Part shown: positions 43,789 to 46,717 of the stretch, one piece after another
How the letters are laid out: each line of letters opens with the position of its first letter
Numbering within the stretch: position 1 is the stretch's first letter
Source of the DNA: a virus
IMG/VR virus record: IMGVR_UViG_3300047552_000200
Coordinates: 1-46,717 of that record
DNA length: 46,717 bases
Reading direction: 5' to 3' (one strand)
Program-made: the position numbers and the translations under genes
The notes under the pieces: generated by a model
The model's database searches: none
What the model saw: the letters and a program-made list of their open reading frames with translations, nothing else
What the model was told of the DNA's origin: nothing

Positions 43789-46007
43789 TGAGTAATCCTT
43801 GAAATTGGTGAATCTAACATGAAGCTAACATTTCCATGCCAACCTGTCAACTTGTTTTTACAGATATTTGCAACTCTGAACCCATTATCTTCTCCTTGTG
43901 ATGTAGCAAAGCCCTGCTTACCTATAGTGATAATCAGATCTGTCTCTGCGGCCTTGCCTGTCTTAGATCCTTCTAACATATCAAAGCCATAGTAAAGTTT
44001 ACCCTCAGCATCAGCACTAGCCTGAGATACACCTATAATAGCACAGTTATATTTCTTAGAGATCTCCCTGGCCTGAGTATACAAAGCTCGCAGCTCTTCA
44101 TGCCCAGAGTTGTACTTACCTGCCGTTCTAACTTTATCCAATTGATCTATGATAACAATATCCGGTCTGTGTTTAGCAATCCACTTCTCCATTTTATCCG
44201 TGGACATACCAACTACGTCTAAGACATAAACATTATTCTTAATCTCAGCATATTTTTGTATAACCCCTTCTTTCTTGTCTTCCCAGTCACTTTCAGGAAT
44301 CCCAGAATAGCAGCACATACCACGCTTCTTAGTCCTAAATGCCTGTTCTTCGTTACCAAAGTAGGCCACCTTAGCCCCTTGCTTAGCCCAACCCTCAGGA
44401 TGGAACACCAAAGATACAACAAAAGCGGTTTTACCACAGTTTCCTGAGATAGCTACTTGGCCGTTTCTACGGATGATGATATACCCAGTAGGCACAGTTA
44501 CACAATGAACAGTACCTTCATAGTCTACCCATTCTCTTTTCAAAGGTTTAGCATCAACATAGTCTCTATTTTTTAGAATATGTAAGGTGTTAATAGGATT
44601 ATGATGAGGTTCTTTTAGTTTCTTCTGCATAGAGTATGTAGTTTTGTACCCAGCCATAGTAGACAATGCCTGTACTACGTCTGTATTAATTTTTACTACA
44701 CTATCATACTTAATTCTATGTTCTGATCTCCTGGAAGCATCCCAATAAGACAGCTCTTCAATAAACTCTTCTGCCCAGACCCTATTACTATTAGCTATAT
44801 CTACCCAGCTAAAATCTTTCCTTATGGTGTTATGATACATATCTGTAGGTATTTTAACATAGAATGTACTAAACCCAGGACGAGTAGCTTCCTGCTTTTC
44901 TTCCCAGAGAAATGTTAAATTATTAAGTATGTTTATTAGACGTGCTTTTTTATCCTCCCTCTTGAGAGTGAACCTAACAGATAATGTCCCACAGCGTTTT
45001 CCTGTGCTGTTGGGATTATGTGACGCAGAGCCATCCGCTTGGTATGCAATAAGAAAACGATCCAACCAAGTTAATCCATCTCCACCTAAGGCATAAGGCT
45101 TAACTTGGATATGTCTGTGTAAACTAGAGAAAGTAGCATCCTCAGCCTTTACTTTGAACATGGTGCCATTCGTATGCTCAAAGGCTAAGTCATGATTCTT
45201 AGTAACAAGATAGTTTACACCACGCACATTAGAGTAAACGTGGAGTAGCTGCTCTTTGACATAATAGCCTACTACATCTAAGGGGTTAGTAAAGTCCCAT
45301 GTTTTAGTAATAGGATTGACTTGGGCCACCATGTCTAGCTTAGTGACATCTTTAATTAGCTTAAAGCCAGTAGTAGTAAGAATCTCCGTATCAGAAGAAA
45401 AACACTCTGGACGAGCAGCAATAAGACCAAAAATACCTGGGCCTACACCATTGATCTTATCTTTAAGGTTATCCAGGCAGAACTTCCACCTAAAAGCGTG
45501 TTCACTAAGAGCCATAAGCTCATCAATATCATCTGTAACGGGCAGAAGATCATCTTCATCAGATGAATACTCACCTTTGACACGAGCTACCAAGTTCTCA
45601 AGCAAGCCAAAGTCCCTATGATGGCCATCAGCCATGTTCAGAGCTTCATTAGCTAACTTAGTTACATTGAGTTTTAGCTTCTCATTCCTAAGAATAGCTT
45701 CTGCGGCCTCTTGACCAATCTCTATATTGCCAAGATTCTCAAAGACAATATTCAAGTTACTACGCTCAGTGTTGGTAATAGCAGGATAGCGGCTAAGATG
45801 ATACTGCCTCAGATCCTTAGCTGTTATACCGGATATAGCTATACTTTCATCTGAGATAAATTTGGGTTGTATCTGAGAATCCCAGTATTCTTGTAAACTA
45901 AGATAAATCTTTCTGATATCTGAGGGAAAGAATTCTGGATCTAGGTTGGCTTTATTCTTAGAATAGAATTCATAGTTGAGGCAATGTTTTAATAGTTCCA
46001 AGGACAT
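43785..46007 (-). CDS. DnaB-like replicative helicase containing an intein
   Basis: This RecA-fold helicase unwinds DNA ahead of the polymerase. The 740-residue precursor carries an intein at residues 202-523; splicing would give 418 residues. Joined exteins read Ala-Arg-Pro-Glu-Cys-Gly-Lys-Thr, a DnaB-type Walker A with Glu for the usual Gly. Further motifs are Lys-His-Arg-Pro-Asp-Ile-Val-Ile-Ile-Asp-Gln-Leu-Asp (Walker B) and Val-Ser-Gln-Ala-Ser (sensor-like). The N-terminal ~150 residues are helical, without primase motifs, so the primase may be elsewhere. It is encoded just after a small zinc-ribbon protein. Confidence 0.92.
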   Translation of the reverse strand: MSLELLKHCLNYEFYSKNKANLDPEFFPSDIRKIYLSLQEYWDSQIQPKFISDESIAISGITAKDLRQYHLSRYPAITNTERSNLNIVFENLGNIEIGQEAAEAILRNEKLKLNVTKLANEALNMADGHHRDFGLLENLVARVKGEYSSDEDDLLPVTDDIDELMALSEHAFRWKFCLDNLKDKINGVGPGIFGLIAARPECFSSDTEILTTTGFKLIKDVTKLDMVAQVNPITKTWDFTNPLDVVGYYVKEQLLHVYSNVRGVNYLVTKNHDLAFEHTNGTMFKVKAEDATFSSLHRHIQVKPYALGGDGLTWLDRFLIAYQADGSASHNPNSTGKRCGTLSVRFTLKREDKKARLINILNNLTFLWEEKQEATRPGFSTFYVKIPTDMYHNTIRKDFSWVDIANSNRVWAEEFIEELSYWDASRRSEHRIKYDSVVKINTDVVQALSTMAGYKTTYSMQKKLKEPHHNPINTLHILKNRDYVDAKPLKREWVDYEGTVHCVTVPTGYIIIRRNGQVAISGNCGKTAFVVSLVFHPEGWAKQGAKVAYFGNEEQAFRTKKRGMCCYSGIPESDWEDKKEGVIQKYAEIKNNVYVLDVVGMSTDKMEKWIAKHRPDIVIIDQLDKVRTAGKYNSGHEELRALYTQAREISKKYNCAIIGVSQASADAEGKLYYGFDMLEGSKTGKAAETDLIITIGKQGFATSQGEDNGFRVANICKNKLTGWHGNVSFMLDSPISRITQ
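44439..45404 (-). other. Intein with LAGLIDADG endonuclease in the helicase gene
   Basis: This 322-residue intein runs from Cys (45402-45404) to Asn (44439-44441), with Cys as +1 residue. Block A is Cys-Phe-Ser-Ser-Asp-Thr-Glu-Ile-Leu; block B includes Val-Thr-Lys-Asn-His-Asp-Leu. The C-terminal end reads Ala-Ile-Ser-Gly-Asn, with Gly as the penultimate residue. The endonuclease has Leu-Asp-Arg-Phe-Leu-Ile-Ala-Tyr-Gln-Ala-Asp-Gly (first LAGLIDADG helix) and Phe-Ile-Glu-Glu-Leu-Ser-Tyr-Trp-Asp-Ala (second), each with its catalytic Asp. It splits the ATP-binding P-loop, so helicase activity requires splicing. Confidence 0.92.
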
Positions 46008-46188
46008 GATTTAATTCTTCTTTGTTTAAATTCCATAGATTCTTTTGTATACTGTCAAGGACTATCTCTATATCATCTCTTAGTACCTCCTCAGGCTCCC
46101 TAATATCTGAGCCAGGAAACCCACAATATTTACAATCTGAGAAATCATATTGGGATTGACAGGCATTACAGCGTTCACATCTAGCCAT
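45970..46188 (-). CDS. Small zinc-ribbon protein
   Basis: This 72-residue protein starts Cys-Glu-Arg-Cys-Asn-Ala-Cys and has Asp-Cys-Lys-Tyr-Cys-Gly, a likely zinc site (residues ~4-23). It is followed by a helical acidic half with Ile-Val-Leu-Asp-Ser-Ile. Its stop overlaps the helicase start by 38 bp, so the two are coupled. It might recruit the helicase or primase, by proximity only. Confidence 0.65.
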   Translation of the reverse strand: MARCERCNACQSQYDFSDCKYCGFPGSDIREPEEVLRDDIEIVLDSIQKNLWNLNKEELNHVLGTIKTLPQL

Positions 46189-46191
46189 ATG

Positions 46192-46458
46192 TCACCCCTT
46201 AACTCTAGTCTTAGCAGCAAGCTGTAGCTTGTTATGTACCCATGCTTTGACAAGATCTAGCTTTTCATTCACCTCAGAGGCTTCAAAGTCACCCGCATAG
46301 CTCATATCTATTTTTTCTGACTCATAATTACCTAGGTTTAAGGTAAGACCTCTAGCATACATTAAACGGACGTTCTTACCTCCGGGGAGAGCTACTACAT
46401 CTGTGGATTCTGTATCTGTACCTTCATAAGACTTATTTGTTACTTTTTTCTGAGTCAT
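46192..46458 (-). CDS. Hypothetical protein
   Basis: This 88-residue protein has AAAGGA 8 nt upstream of the ATG. It has a Thr/Ser-rich N-terminus, a beta middle (Val-Arg-Leu-Met-Tyr-Ala-Arg-Gly), and an amphipathic C-terminal helix with a Lys/Arg end. It is the first gene of the leftward operon seen complete in this window. No family is recognised. Confidence 0.65.
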   Translation of the reverse strand: MTQKKVTNKSYEGTDTESTDVVALPGGKNVRLMYARGLTLNLGNYESEKIDMSYAGDFEASEVNEKLDLVKAWVHNKLQLAAKTRVKG

Positions 46459-46566
46459 TTTAATATCCTTTCATATATAATGTATTATCTACAAGAATTA
46501 GGGCGGTCCGAATCATCTCTCGTCGTCTTTCTGTTGGGGTGGATTAGGGTTGAAAAGGTTCCACCC

Positions 46567-46717
46567 TTACTTTTCAGCTTCGGTTTCATGCGCCCCCTGC
46601 TTTGCTGGTGGTTGCACAAGATTAAGCCTGAATAGCTCTTTCATCACGGCATCGGTAATCTGGTTTTTCTGCGCGTATTCGATGCCGGTATAATCCGTGG
46701 CATGATACACGGCCTGT
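46567..46717 (-). CDS. 3' end of a gene on the leftward strand (partial)
   Basis: An open frame enters from the right edge and ends at TAA (46567-46569), giving 49 residues with no start in the window. It is Gln/Ala/Glu/Lys-rich and ends His-Glu-Thr-Glu-Ala-Glu-Lys. Its codons (GCG, GTG, CAG, ACC) look more G+C-rich than those of the neighbouring leftward genes, similar to the first ~2.2 kb of the window. The next gene starts after a 108-bp gap. No function can be assigned. Confidence 0.5.
   Translation of the reverse strand, partial: QAVYHATDYTGIEYAQKNQITDAVMKELFRLNLVQPPAKQGAHETEAEK

Overview
The window is most of the genome of a tailed, double-stranded DNA bacteriophage, probably a virulent short-tailed (podovirus-like) phage of a Gram-negative host. 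The morphology call rests on a T7/P22-like virion cassette: portal, scaffold, HK97-type capsid, head-tail adaptor, nozzle-like protein, fibre-like protein and large internal or ejection proteins ending in a transglycosylase, with no tape measure, sheath or tube genes. The Gram-negative call rests on an overlapping Rz/Rz1-type spanin pair whose outer partner carries a lipobox. I see no integrase, repressor, attachment site or CRISPR array, and no single-subunit RNA polymerase in this window.

Layout: two convergent halves meet at a bidirectional terminator near 24.13 kb. The left half (1-24118, plus strand) holds packaging, head, tail, ejection and lysis genes. The right half (24146-46717, minus strand) holds nucleotide metabolism (ThyX, class I ribonucleotide reductase, MazG-like), replication and recombination (family A DNA polymerase, DnaB-like helicase, SSB-like protein, Cas4/RecB-like exonuclease, 3'-5' exonuclease, PD-(D/E)XK nuclease), Dam methylase and many small accessory genes. 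It also has five tandem tRNA genes and an RNA-repair set: 5' kinase, 3' phosphatase, an Rnl1-type ligase and a second small ligase. Other accessory genes are a SpeD-like pyruvoyl enzyme, a macro-domain protein and an SPFH membrane protein.

The most striking feature is the intein in the large terminase gene (3521-4408). Its splicing blocks are on the plus strand. Instead of an in-frame endonuclease, its middle carries an intact HNH homing-endonuclease gene on the opposite strand (3663-4310). That gene has its own plausible sigma70-type promoter and Shine-Dalgarno site, placed inside the codons for the intein's C-terminal splicing motifs. The sense strand stays open throughout, so roughly 650 bp is read on both strands. 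A second intein (44439-45404) interrupts the Walker A motif of the replicative helicase and has a conventional in-frame LAGLIDADG endonuclease. A third, free-standing HNH gene runs into the tRNA-Tyr gene. The phage therefore hosts three differently arranged homing-type nucleases.

All assignments come from reading the sequence and recognising motifs; no database search was run. The first ~2.2 kb and the last ~0.2 kb look richer in G+C and in GCG/ACG/GGC codons than the rest, which suggests a mosaic boundary.
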